Origin: Tamarix chinensis
Lineage: Eukaryota > Streptophyta > Magnoliopsida > Caryophyllales > Tamaricaceae
Direction: 5' to 3'
Assembly: GCA_030549775.1 (NCBI GenBank)
Contig: CM060180.1
Coordinates: forward strand, 90,683,172-90,747,171
DNA: 64,000 bases
Made by a program: the position numbers and the translations under genes. Below, one piece after another: positions 1 through 11,826 of this stretch. Under the pieces are notes generated by a model. It worked only from the letters and a program-made list of their open reading frames with translations, was not told the origin of the DNA and did not search any database. Numbering within the stretch: position 1 is the stretch's first letter; each line of letters begins with the position of its first letter.

Positions 1-2137
1 TGGTCTTTAGTTGTTAGCATTAATCTGAACCTTATAAAATGATATCATACCCTTACGTCTGGTAAAAGAGCAGCACTCGACGCAGTTTTCACTCCTTGGG
101 ATGACAGTATCCAATGTGCTACCTACTTAGTGATAACAACTAATATTTCTCTATCTACAGATTGTGTCAGGGACCCTATACCTAATACTTGATTCCAATG
201 AGATATAGTATAGTTTACCCATACCCTAACTTGGTGTTTCACTAACCACTCCAACCTGACAGATGACTTATTGCTTAATTAATAGCAGATTTGTATTTAT
301 TTATTATTTTTTTAATAATCAAATCTGAAAAAATACTTAGGGTTAGGTTAAAATTCTATTTTTATTTTGGAGGTAATTATAGATTTTGAGAGACACTAAC
401 CAAACCCAACAAATATTTTTTTCTTATGCCCATATTCATATCTATTTACATGTACGACTATACTCATATCCATTTCCACGTTTTCCATGTAGAAAATTGT
501 CATGTTTTGGGTATTACCTCTCCAACTGCCATCCCTAGTTTAAGGAGTAAACAATTTCAATTGAATTTCTTCTTTTCTGAGTGTGGATGAAGCAAGTGGC
601 AGTGTGGATGATGAATAAGATGTGAATAGTTGAGCTTCTTTCTCCATTGATTTGGGGAGGCCTAGTGTGCTCTGATTTTTGCATTCTCTGCCAGTTTTAT
701 TCTAAGGATTCTAACTTACATTTTCTTCAAGGAGTAAACCACATTTCATATCAAATCTCTAGAAATGGATGTAAATTGAGTTTGAAGAAGTTGCTAAGAT
801 TGGTGTTTCTGCATGCTGCATTGTATTCATCCATTCATTCTCAGATTGATGTCGCTTCAATTATTGTGCTTTAGTACAAAAACACCCAATTTGTAGGTTT
901 AGCCATAGTTTGATTGGTTTGGCCGTAGTTGATACATAATTTAAACTCTCTTGTTGTCAATTGTAGTATTGGTAAATAAGGGTATCATTCTATATCGGGA
1001 ATTGAGAGGGCTCACCTTTATTTAGCTAGCTCACAAATAATAAAATAAAAAACTCTAAAGCACACAAAAACAAATAATAAGAAAAAATTCAATAATGGGG
1101 GTTTTAAAAATAGAAAATAATAAAAAGAATAAATAAAAGAAACTGATAAAAATAATAGATGAATGCAAATATGATGAATGTGCTAGGGAAGTCGAAATCT
1201 ACCACTAGACTAGGTCTAATTTCTAAGTCATCTTTTAATCACAAGAAAGAGAGTGACAAGTTGCTAGCCAAAAACAGGTATATACACTTTATAGTACTTC
1301 GCTGAAATAATTGATACGACAAAACGCTAATATTAAATCTTATTAAATTCTAGCTGTATGCTTGCAATAAGCGGCTCTTGTATTTACCTAGATTTAAAGT
1401 ATTAAGTACAAGTGGAAGGATGCTAGTCTAAGTACCCAAACTAGTATCTCAAGCGTGTCTAGTTGTATTCCTCTCCTTTGATCCACATATATCTAATTGT
1501 TCAACTACTCCGGTTAGACAAAACTATTAAGTGAATTGTTATCTAACCTAGTTGTAATTTATACATGTGAATTCTAGTAGGTTCATATAGCCACCTAGTA
1601 AGAATATAATCCTACATATTGTCACTATGAGAAAGCCAGAACGAGGCATGCACCATATAAATCATACTTGATAGAATCACATATGTAAACGATAGCAAAT
1701 AAAGTTGATTCAAAGAATAATTTCATGAAACAAATAAAATTAATATTATATCTCAATTCATAATCTAGGGTTTTAATCTATTTCCTAACAATAAATATTT
1801 AGCAAATAAATAAAATTACATAAAAATATATACTAAAAATAGAGGAAGAAAGAACCAAAAATTAAGTACAGTAGAATTTTCTCCCGCCGGTTCTTTCTCT
1901 CTTCTTCTTGATTCAGCACTGTCTGTTGTCTTCTCTATCTTCTTTTTCTAGTGCATGTCAGTTGTCTCTTCTCTCTCTCTCCTCTGCGATGCTTGCTTAC
2001 TTGCTTGACGCCCTGTCACCCCTGTCTCTTCTTTCTTTCTCTTCTCTCACCTCCTCTTCCGCCGTCTCACTTTCTTTCTCTCTTCTTCTCTCTTGTCCTT
2101 TCTCATCTCTTTATGTGCGTCGTTCCCTCTCTTCTCT
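1..2137. repeat. Left copy of a 2.14-kb near-identical direct repeat
   Basis: This block recurs at 61863-64000 in the same orientation, about 61.86 kb away. By eye the copies differ at only a few places: a 3-base insertion (cta) near 61919, a rewritten patch at about 246-261, one extra G after 62514, a G/C difference near 811, and one A fewer in an A-run near 1085. There is no coding sequence. The block carries AT-rich DNA and a pyrimidine-rich tract at 1885-2345. Because it begins at base 1 and its partner runs to the last base, both edges of the repeat are outside the view. It lies within intron 8 of the POT1 copy whose exon 9 begins at 4156. Confidence 0.95.
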
Positions 2138-2345
2138 GCTCCCTTCTACGCCCATTAGTCTCTCTGTCTCGTTTGTCCCCTCCTTTTTTTTATTTTTTTA
2201 TTTCTCTACAGCTCCTTTCCCTCTCGTCAGTCCTTTTCCTTTCTTCTCTTTGCCCATTTGTCTCCTCTCTCTCTTCTCTTTCTCTGTGCTGCGTCGCTTC
2301 CTTTGATCTCTCCCTTTCTCTACCTTTTTTTTTTCTGCCAATCCC
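1885..2345. repeat. Pyrimidine-rich (CT) low-complexity tract
   Basis: About 460 bases are strongly biased to C and T on the + strand. Long open frames in this stretch translate only to Ser/Leu/Pro/Phe-rich peptides and come from the composition, not from a gene. A tract of the opposite strand bias occurs at 28930-29345, followed by similar AT-rich sequence, so both may belong to one dispersed non-coding element seen in opposite orientations. Confidence 0.6.
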
Positions 2346-4155
2346 TTCTATTGCTGTCCTTCTTTTATTTTTAAACCCATTTGCTGGGCCTTGTTTGCCC
2401 GATTTTTCTGGTCTTCGGCCTTTGGTCCAAAGGACCGAAACTTTTTTTTTTTGGTCTTATTTTACGTACAAAATAACATTAGAATAATTAATAAATAATT
2501 TTATACTTTAAACCCATTCATTTTATATCATTTGAGCTCAAATAATTAAATATATAAGATTATTATGACTTAAGCACAAAATTATAATTATCCTCATACA
2601 TTGTTCGAATAAAAGACCAAAAAATAAGATTAAAAGGGTACAAAATATGAAAAAAAAAATATACTCATCATTGCCTAAATATATTCAACATGTGTGTTGC
2701 ACAGGAATGCTATGTTGCCACTGTTTCACATCCTGGAAATGAGTTGGGGACAGAAACAATGTGTGAGCCTTTTTTCTTTTTATACAATAAAAGAAAATCT
2801 AAAGTCAGAAAAACATGTTATATAGATCGCTGATTGCCGATCTCCAGATGTTGTTGCTAGGTGTCTGTGCTACTGCTTTTGAACCACATCTAGTTCACTG
2901 TTGCTTCCAATTCACCGGTGCTTTGCTTTGCCATTCCTTTGAGATTGTTGATTGGTTTTTCTACAATGAGAGGATGGAGAGTGGAGAAAACTCGAGGGGT
3001 GGAAGGGTAGAGATGGAGTAAACAAGAGGGCACGAGTTGAAGTAGAGTGATGGGATGAGAGGTTTTTTTGCTGCTCTCTCTTTCTCTCACTCTATTACAA
3101 AATACCAGCGGCTGTTGGTTGTTGGGGGCTTAGAATGTCATCTTAGGATATTATAAACTTTTATCATACTGGGTTCAGTTTTTACTAGAACCTACTTAAT
3201 CTCGTTCCAACTAGTAGAATATAATGTTACAAAAAAGAGAAACAAAAACTTGTTGAATAAATTAATAAATCTTTTAAAACACGATAAATGCCCCTAATAT
3301 GTAATACAAATATCTACCATAGTTTCTAGGTCTTCATCTATATATATAAACTTATTATATCTATATTATTTTATTTATACTTTTTTACTGTTTCCTAGTT
3401 TTTTTCCTTTTTGAGTATTGATGTTCCCCCGTTTATTAGCCCGTCCCTGTTCTGTGCAGCGCTGTTCAATATTCAAAATTGTGTCTTTGTTACATCATCA
3501 TCTTCTTTTGTTGCATACCTGAGATTGTTTGCAAACATTTTGTTATTTTTTGTTGAAGATGTGATGATTTTATTATAGATAAAAATTATAGCTAGATGCT
3601 TCCATGTGTTGTGACACATAAAAGGACCACCTGTGGCAAGGCTCTTAGCCTTTTAGCACCATCTATATAATGTGATAACTTTGTGATACAATGTTGAATT
3701 AAATAATAGATACATTCAATGTTAGTTAAGAAGATAATGGAATTGTGTTGCAATCTATGTTCAACCCCACTATAGGGTTCGTAGTCTTAGCCCATGTCTC
3801 AGAGGACCCATTGGAGAGAAGATCTAAGTCCTTGCAGATGTATCTCTTTCTGTTGATCTAGCAAGACTATAAGTGGTGGTTTAGATTATGCTGAGACAAA
3901 TATTTTTGTTTTCTTATTCTGTTATTTTTTTTTTATCACTTATCTCAATTAAGTTCAATACTTCAATTTTATTTTCAACAATTTATCTTTTAAGTCATTT
4001 TTGCTTATAAATATGCCCAAGTACTTTATTATAATAATATTCTAAGGATTTTGTGGAGGCCTAGGGCTAACTAACTTTGTATCAATTGACTGGCTGAATG
4101 TTGGCTTGGCAATGATATGGCATACTGGCTATACTTGGACTAATTATGTTTTTAG
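2138..4155 (+). other. Distal part of intron 8 of the upstream POT1 copy
   Basis: This is AT-rich sequence with no recognisable coding content, ending in the acceptor tttag just before 4156. It is assigned to intron 8 because exon 9 follows with phase 0 and the matching exon 8 is seen only in the other copy (58847-58905). No element boundary is clear inside it. Confidence 0.6.
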
Positions 4156-4308
4156 GTAACAGCGAAGTTCAAGTGTGTGGTACGTGTTGTAGCAGCATTT
4201 CCATGGAAGCCTGAGGACTTTTTCTCTCTGAGTCAGACCTATAGGATACGGCTTACATTGGAGGATCCCACTGCAAGAATTCATGCATATGTCTATGCTG
4301 TTGATGGG
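4156..4308 (+). CDS. POT1: POT1 exon 9 of the upstream gene copy
   Basis: This 153-base exon is 51 codons, phase 0 at both ends. It follows the acceptor tttag and ends at the donor ggg|gtatgg. It encodes part of the C-terminal domain of plant POT1. Recognisable family blocks are KCVVRVVAAFPWKPEDF and TYRIRLTLEDPTARIHAY, which in plant POT1 follow the segment ending in LMDxxTY (here in exon 8 at 58847-58905). No stop or frameshift is present. Since exons 1-8 of this copy are not upstream in the window, it must belong to a POT1 gene starting left of base 1. The assignment to POT1 is firm. Whether this gene copy is active is doubtful, because exon 10 is out of frame. Confidence 0.9.
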
Positions 4309-7300
4309 GTATGGCATTGTTTTTTGTCGTGTTTCTGCTGTTACTTTATTCCTGCAAATAATATTTTAAACATGTGAGCTATTTAGAATAGCAGTAATTA
4401 CTATATAGCTCTAAAATATCATGAAATTCCTAAAATGCCCTTATTTAGTTAGAGTTTAACTAATCTCTGTTTTACAAGCATGGGATTTAAAGAGTATCTA
4501 CGCCAAAAAAAAAAATTCCTCAAACTTTTTCCTAGGATAACACCATTCCATATCCTCTTTTGAACTTCATCTATGCATCTTTCTCTTCCTCTTCCTATTC
4601 CACCATCCATCATATGCAGCCTCGATAGAAGGACAACTAACTTTGCTTCTTTTCCATCCCTTCTAGTCTATTCTTCTCCGTTAGCAATTGGTTCTTCCAT
4701 CATCTTACACTATGGTTTAGGCTCTGATTATTTTAAAGTAAATTAACTGATTGTTCTTCGTTTTGGCAAATTAAATTAGTAGATGTCATGCACATGCCCA
4801 ATCAAACTATTACAGATGGAATAGCTGCATCTGAGAGCTGCGGTGCTCTTACAAGATCTGCCTGCAGCCCATACGCCGCTCTTAGGGAGCTACGTACCAA
4901 AGTTATACAACATATGGGAAAGTTACACAGCTATTAATTAATATTACAGCACAGTTATGCAGCGTGATAAAGAAGGAACAAATGAATTATTTCTAACCAA
5001 ACTGGTATCAGTTGAGTCTGTCCACTTACAGCATAGTAATGGAGGAATTAATTTAATTGCACAGATATCGATTACACCCAAAGTAGACAACACTTATATG
5101 AGAGTTGTATGTATCATAGGAAGAAATTACACCAAATAAATTTATAAAAAAAAATGACCAAAAAAGTTAGATTTTTATGTAAGATAGAGAGAAGGATTAC
5201 AAATTATTTTTGTTCGCCAAGATGTGAAAGGGAAAGAAAAAACTTGGTTTTGGTCTAAAATGAAAAGACATTTCTTGAAGAATGAAAAAAGCAAGGGCCA
5301 AATAGTCAATCTATGTCAAAATATGAGTTACTTAGCAATCAGTTTTGTTTTACACAATGGTTCCTTCTAAATAAGTGGGGACCTACAGAAGGTTCTATGC
5401 AGCATAATGTGATGTGTGTTCTCATTTTTAAATTGTACTTGCTAGCTACTACGTGATGGTTTTGTTCTATGCTTTTCCCTTGTTGATGCTAAATTGGTGG
5501 CTAATAAAATATGGGCTTGGAGATTGTAATTCATGTTTAGAGTTCTATTTTATATCGTAGGACTTAATTGTTTTATTTTGATTATTACAAATTTAGATAA
5601 TATTTAGGAAATCTTTTAAGATGCATACTATTGTAATATAATATTTTACAAAAGCATTATTGGATTATATATATATTTTTTTTATCACAATATATCAATG
5701 GGGAATAGCTCATTATGAGATAATATATCATGTGTTTACTGTTTAGGTGAAGCCTTTTTTATCTGGATACTTTCTTTTTATTAGAAATGTATAGGTTTCT
5801 ACATATGGTTGTAGTACTATGTTATTTCTTTGAATGAAAAATTGAATTGGGTATTAGGTGAGTGTTATTTTTTCCTAATTTTCTATCATAATTCTTCTAT
5901 CCTAACTTCAATTTGGCATTAGAGCCCAATTTTGATTCCAACAAATGCAATACACACAAAACTCACACAAAATCACCGATTCACTGCACCTCAATAATAT
6001 GTACCAAAACGAGGTGCCACAACCACAACTCAAACAAACCCTACTGTGCTCGATGACCATTCCTTCCTCAGCTAAGTCCAACATAGAAAACAGCTGCCCA
6101 CAACTTACCCATTCACTAACCTCTGATTTTAATGAAAATCTCCCCCATTAGCAATCACCGAAAATAACTGCATCAACTTCCCAGTATGTCTCGCCAAGTT
6201 TTGCACATTAAAACACCACCCAAAATCCAATAGATGTCCAGCAACTAACCATCCAAACCTAACACTGCCAGCACTACCATTGAAACCCAAGTTAAACCAC
6301 CTTATTCAGCTTTACTGGTCCACAAATGTCCCTCTAACCATCACCATTGGTTAGCTGTCGAGTTGCTAGGCGTGATAGATGTCATCTGCCATTTACGAGC
6401 AACAATTTATGTGATTTGTTGAATGGGCATTCAACATCAATGTACACAATATCCCACATGTGTTGGATGTTGTCATGAGTTTGTAACAACATATTCTTCC
6501 TTCTATGATGGTTACCAACTTAACGATCCTCACCAAATGGCTGGTTGTCCGTCACCTTCACTTTGCCGGCCATGACTCATGAGCTGTTCATTCCTTGTTT
6601 GTTTTATTGCCTGTTATTGCTACGTCATCTTTGTACTTTGACACTAGTTGTCTGCAAGGGCTTGGTAGGGGAGGTCTCAAAGTTGTGTAGTTCGCTTTTG
6701 TTATCAATTTGTTTAGTTAATTTTCATCTTTTACAATTTATTTTTAGTTTATTTAATAAAAGGAAGACAAGTAGAAGAAAAGGGTTGAAAAAAAGTAAAA
6801 ACATAAATAAATAACAGGTTCTTTAAAAGGCAATTCTCTGGAAAAATATGGTTAGATAAAGGGAGATGGAGATAAATCTTTATCTTTATATATATAAAAG
6901 CAAAACCCAGTCACAAAGCTAGTTTCCCGCCAAAAACACATCCTTCATATTGTTACTCTACAATATATCACAATACACATTAGCATCTCGTAAAAATACA
7001 TTTCACAATACACATTAGCATCTCTAAAAAATACATTGTACGTTATAATATATTCAATATAGAGTATATATATATATGTAGTTAAAATCAGATTGCTCAT
7101 GACAATTAGTAACCTGACCATTATCTTTTATTGTTGGCATTCGTTTGTGTAAAGCTGACAGGCAGAAATAAGAATTAATAAATAGTAAGTAAATAGATAA
7201 AGGTAGATGAAACAACATAATAACAATAATGTTGAACAATCTAAACATGATAGTATATATTGTCATTAATACATACCCAAAAAGAGAAAAGAAAAGATTG

Positions 7301-10300
7301 AACCTAATTACAATGTAAAAGGTTTTATTCATCATGTGTTAATACACAAATACTAAATGAGTAGAAACTATAACCTCTTAGTATCCATTAATTTTCCTAT
7401 CAATAATATCATCAATTCATAGCTACTTAATAAAAATAAGATATTAAAGAGCACGATCAATGCGTTCACATTGAACTGAAACTTAGATTATAGAAAGAAT
7501 AATAAGGTTTGAAAGAAAAAAAAAGGCTTTCAAACTTCTCTCCCCTCATATTCAAAGATTATTAGTAAGCACCTGATCTACAAATCCTCTTATAAAAGGT
7601 CACTTTTGGAGATATCGTACCCTATACAATAATGAACTTCTCTCATGCTAGTGTCAACTACGTAATTGTTAGAAAATAGCTTCTAAGCACAATGCCATCT
7701 TTATGTAACATTACCCTTTGCATTTGTAATGAAAAATTATAGTCGAGCGATTCTAGTAAGTATCCATCATTATATTTCATCCAACTAAGTTATATTAACC
7801 AACACAAGTGGTAATATTTTACTTTTGCAAAAAGCAATAGGATCTTCATTATTACTTACAATCTTTTAATATTGCAATTTTGTACTTGACTTAGGTTTAA
7901 GGTGACATAAATGGCTAAAGATTAAATCGATTAATGCTTAAACCTTAGCATACACATTCACCGGCAAACTAAAACTCAATACAAATTCATATATTTTTAT
8001 GCACAAACTACCTGTTGAAATTAGATGCTAAATAGATCGAAGAAACAACATATATTGATAATAAAAAAAGAAAAAAAAAATATGAGGAACAAGTAGCATT
8101 GCAAGAGTTAGAGACGAGCCTTATGGTACCAAAAAAGGAAAGGAAAAATAAATAAACAAAGTCTACACTTTGAAACCCACCATATTCTCATTTACATGTT
8201 ATAGGTGGAAGATTATACATTAAGCTATAGACCTCTGGTCTTCAAATAATTGTTTTGAGGGTCACTAATTTGATGGGGTTGAAGTATTAAATGTTGAAAA
8301 CAATGAACCTCAGTCAAATACAAATATAAACGTGATACATGAGGAAATGATTGAAAATTGGTGGTTTTACAAAAAATCTATACAATAGTAAAACATTTCA
8401 TTTCAAAAAAACGTAACTCCCATAACATATTATATCGTAGTCAATAATGCACTGGGGTGGAACTAGTGTTGACAAAGAGTGGTTCCTGAACAATTTTTAT
8501 TGATCATAGGTTTTTATTTTTTATTTTTTTATTCTGTAGCCATGTCAAATATGCACCAAATGTTGGAAAAAAAGTTACATAGTTTTAGAACTCTAATGAC
8601 CAACACACATTCAGTTCTATTGCCTGGAGGATGCTGTTGAAACTTAGCATTTACTCCATGGTAGACACTTCTATAAAGATCGGTGTTAGATGGGTATATT
8701 GGCAATAAATGGGTAGACTTGTAGGTGTGTCCTTCGTCAATTGTATCAATTAGAGATGAAAAATGCTTCCAGGAGACATCTGATGTTTTAGAGGAGATCA
8801 CTGTGACATGTTTGCCTCTACTAAATTTTGGGATCAATAGAAAAAAGACAATTACTTGTCGTTCTAGCTCACTATGTTTCTATAGTTTTTGTATAGGTCC
8901 TCCAGGTTATGGTATTTCTCTGACCTTCCTGGTATGGATTTTGATAACAGAATCTCAATTACTTGTTGTACAAGTTTGCTATCTTACTTCCTGATTAGTT
9001 GAGGATATGGTGCAGTCTAGGCTAGTAGTTCCTGAGTCTTAGTGTCTTTTAATTTTATAATAGAAGAATTAAATATTTTTATGTTAGGTTTTTATACATT
9101 CAAATATTTATTAGATTAGGCTGGCTATGTTGTATGTGGTTGAATGTTCACAACTTAAGCAAACTAAGCTATTGAGTTGGTGCTACAAATGAGAATGTTC
9201 CATTGTATACATTGATGCATATGGGAAACACATTGGGTCATGCTAAGGAAAAAGGTGGAATAGGATAATTATCACCTAATCAGAAAATGATAATGTGAGG
9301 GAGAAAGGAGATAATTTTATACAATCTTAAGCACCTCCTAAGAATTGTGTACTCTCAGTCACCACCAAAAGTTCAAGACAACTTAGGATAAAGAAAGGAG
9401 ATATTTTTTTTGAGGATACTACAACAAATTTCTTCACTTGAACTTTGAGGACATCAGGTTAGAATTACTACCAACTGAGATTTATGCTGGCCTCTTTATC
9501 CTCTTCTAAGCATAGTAGATTTTTTCAAAGAATAACCCAGGTTTTACATGCTGCTGTGGTATTTTTGGTACATTGGTAGCTGTTGTACCGTCTTTGTCAT
9601 GAGTTTGTTTCTCTTAGGGCAGGAAGAGGTGTTGTGTCCCAAACTGTCACAGTCAGTGCAATAAGCTGGGTGCCATTCATATACAATGTCTTGGGTAAGA
9701 TCGTCTTCCTTAAGGTCAAGAATTTCAATACTTTCAGTACATTTCATAGTGACATCTACCTCAACAAGGAGTCTAGCATACGATATTCTTTTACGATTGA
9801 GGGTAATAACATCCATATGGAGAGATCTTCCTACAGTAATAGCAATATGACTCAGTGATTGGACATCCCAATAATCAAGTAGAAGGTTTGGCAATTTGAT
9901 CCATAGTGGTAAGAACTAGAATTTCTCCACTACAAATAGAAACTTCCAATGCCATGGTTTCAGAATGAATGGATGGTTCGCATAGGTCCAGCAAGGGCAA
10001 GAAAGAATCCAATCTGGATCCGCAGCCGAGGCACACTTGAAAATAACAAAACGATCTTCATGAAGAAGGATTTTAGGTGAAGTCACCTTCGGCCGTTGAT
10101 TCTGAGTAAAGCGCTGCATTTGTCCTAATGAAGGTCTAAAATGAATGATGAACCCAACTATGGCATCCTGCCAATCTTCTAAGGATCTCATAATCTCCTC
10201 TTTTTGCAATTCAATTCATACAATATTACTGGCTTTTGTTGGGGGAATATAAGTTAACACTAATCCAGTTTGAATGCTTCTATTCCCTGTAATCAAATCT

Positions 10301-11611
10301 TTCCAAGGTGTAGATGTAGGAAACTTATTTTCTTTTGAACCAATTTGAGGCCCTTCTATAATCTTGTTAGGTTCCGACAGAGAAATTATCTCAATCTGAG
10401 ACCCACCTGTAACCTCATTAGTTTATATTGCGTGTTTATTGCTTCCAACAATTAGAAATTAAAAGGTTTGTTGGACCGATAATATGGCAGGGGGCCAGTC
10501 CCGCTTCCTTCAATGATACCTAGGTTTGCCCTTTGTATATCTAGAGAGCTTTCTAACTTCCTGGGAGCTGGAACCTTACGTTTGGGGAGTCCCTTAAACC
10601 CATGATAAAGATGTGAAACTGCTATGCAAGATCAGACATGTTCAGATATACTAGTACCAATGGAAGAATTTTGAGCTACAGCAAGTTTCCGACCTATTGG
10701 GTAACCTTAAACTATAAGGGTTCCCCTCCCCCACGTTATAATCACTTGATAGCGCCTAAGACAAGCTAAGCATTTTGTCATGGATTTCTAGTGGTAGTCT
10801 CAAGATCATCGGACAGAGAAACTCAACCATCTAAGGAATAAAGGATTTCCCCCACCTCGGCGACTCTTTCTCTGGGCTTATTGGTCAAAAGTCGGAAAAT
10901 TCTGACAAAATGATCATCAACCATCGTGTGCTTGGCCCCTCTGATTTCAATTTTGTCCTTGTCTTTTTATTGTGATAATTATTATCAGTACAACTGTTGC
11001 CGGAGTTTACTTTTTCCGTCTTATAGGAAAGATTGTCTTATATTTTGAGGTTGGAAGGACCCAAAAAGTTTAGGTGTTATAAAAGAGCAAGCCAAAACCC
11101 TGATCTCCCTGCTTATTCCCCTTGAATAGCCAAGAACTTTGTAGCCAAAAACCCAAAAAAATTTGTCACATGGAATTGGTCCACTTCAATTTTTGTGCAT
11201 AATATACACTCATCACATTTGCGATGGTTGGTGTTATCAAATACTATTAATTTTCTTTGTCGATTTTTGTTATATTTGATAAAACCAACTAGGTAAATTT
11301 TTTGTCAGGTTTGGGTTTGGGTACCAAAAATATAAGGTTTTGAGTTTCCTATTTGTCTCCTTGTTTCACAAACTGCTAATTGTTGCGAATTATTTTGCGC
11401 ACGTTATTTTTCGTCTTTGTTATGTTTCATAGAACCAAGGAGGTGTCAGTATTGTAGTCAGGTTTCGTCTTGTTATGTTTATTTATAATTAATGATCATA
11501 GGTCCGAATACTCCCCCCGGTTCCCTTTCTTCTTGTTTGTTCTTTTGTTTCATGGCGTATTAATATTGTCAGTGATTCCATGTGATTTATAATGCGATAA
11601 ATTAATGACAG
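4309..11611 (+). other. Intron 9 of the upstream POT1 copy (7.3 kb)
   Basis: It runs from the gtatgg donor after exon 9 to the gacag acceptor before exon 10. It is mostly AT-rich and apparently non-coding. The only recognisable content is an antisense LINE ORF1 remnant at 9544-10209. An open frame on the minus strand at 8837-8529 (102 codons) has no family I recognise and is not called as a gene. The same intron should recur beyond the right edge of the window if the duplication is full length. Confidence 0.7.
9544..10209 (-). pseudogene. LINE ORF1 (DUF4283 + CCHC zinc knuckle) remnant
   Basis: On the minus strand two open segments (10209-9916 and 9894-9544) sit in the same frame, separated by a single TAG. 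The first resembles the DUF4283 nucleic-acid-binding domain of plant LINE ORF1 proteins (LHEDRFVIFKCA, then HPFILKPW). The second has the block after it (WIKLPNLLLDYW, then KRISYARLLVEVDV) and a C-X2-C-X4-H-X4-C knuckle, CTDCDSLGHNTSSCP. In L1-type elements ORF1 binds element RNA. No endonuclease or reverse transcriptase follows at lower coordinates, so only the ORF1 end survives. It lies antisense inside POT1 intron 9. Degraded sequence of the same element may extend to about 10.9 kb. Confidence 0.75.
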
Positions 11612-11826
11612 GAAACATTTTTTTGGGGGATATCCTTCTATTGATTTACTGACCAGAGCGAAATAAATTGCTTGGAATTGCTGACAATGATTGTGGTGGA
11701 GCAGAGGACACTCCAAGAAATCCTCCATGGGTGCAGTGTTGTATCAAATCATATTATCTGGATAAAAGTGATGTATGGGGAAGCAGGAACTATCGCATAT
11801 TTGGTACAAGGCTATTCGGAGCCTGA
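11612..11826 (+). pseudogene. POT1: POT1 terminal exon 10 of the upstream copy, frame-disrupted
   Basis: The exon follows the acceptor gacag, and its stop is TGA at 11824-11826. It encodes the conserved C-terminus of plant POT1. Family blocks are GYPSIDLLTR (11628-11657), then RNKLLGIADND, NPPWVQCCIKSYYLDK, and the terminal WGSRNYRIFGTRLFGA. These do not lie in one frame. From the phase-0 splice the frame hits TGA at 11642-11644. A +1 shift at the T7/G5 run (11618-11629) is needed to read GYPSIDLLTR, and a second shift near 11657 is needed to reach the rest. Either this copy is a pseudogene or the sequence has indel errors; the homopolymer makes the first site suspect, the second less so. Confidence 0.85.

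Noticed and set aside
300..360. Telomere-like repeats near POT1 sequence (ttagggttagg)
   Set aside because: Only one or two units occur here; there is no TTTAGGG array, so nothing suggests a chromosome end or interstitial telomere.
1908..2487. Long Ser/Leu-rich open frames
   Set aside because: They come from a pyrimidine-rich tract, have no domain, and two overlapping frames look equally 'open'.
8529..8837. 102-codon minus-strand frame (SSKTSDVSWKHFSSLI)
   Set aside because: The composition is protein-like but I recognise no family, and it lies alone in POT1 intron 9. It might be a fragment of a LINE or captured gene; not enough to call.
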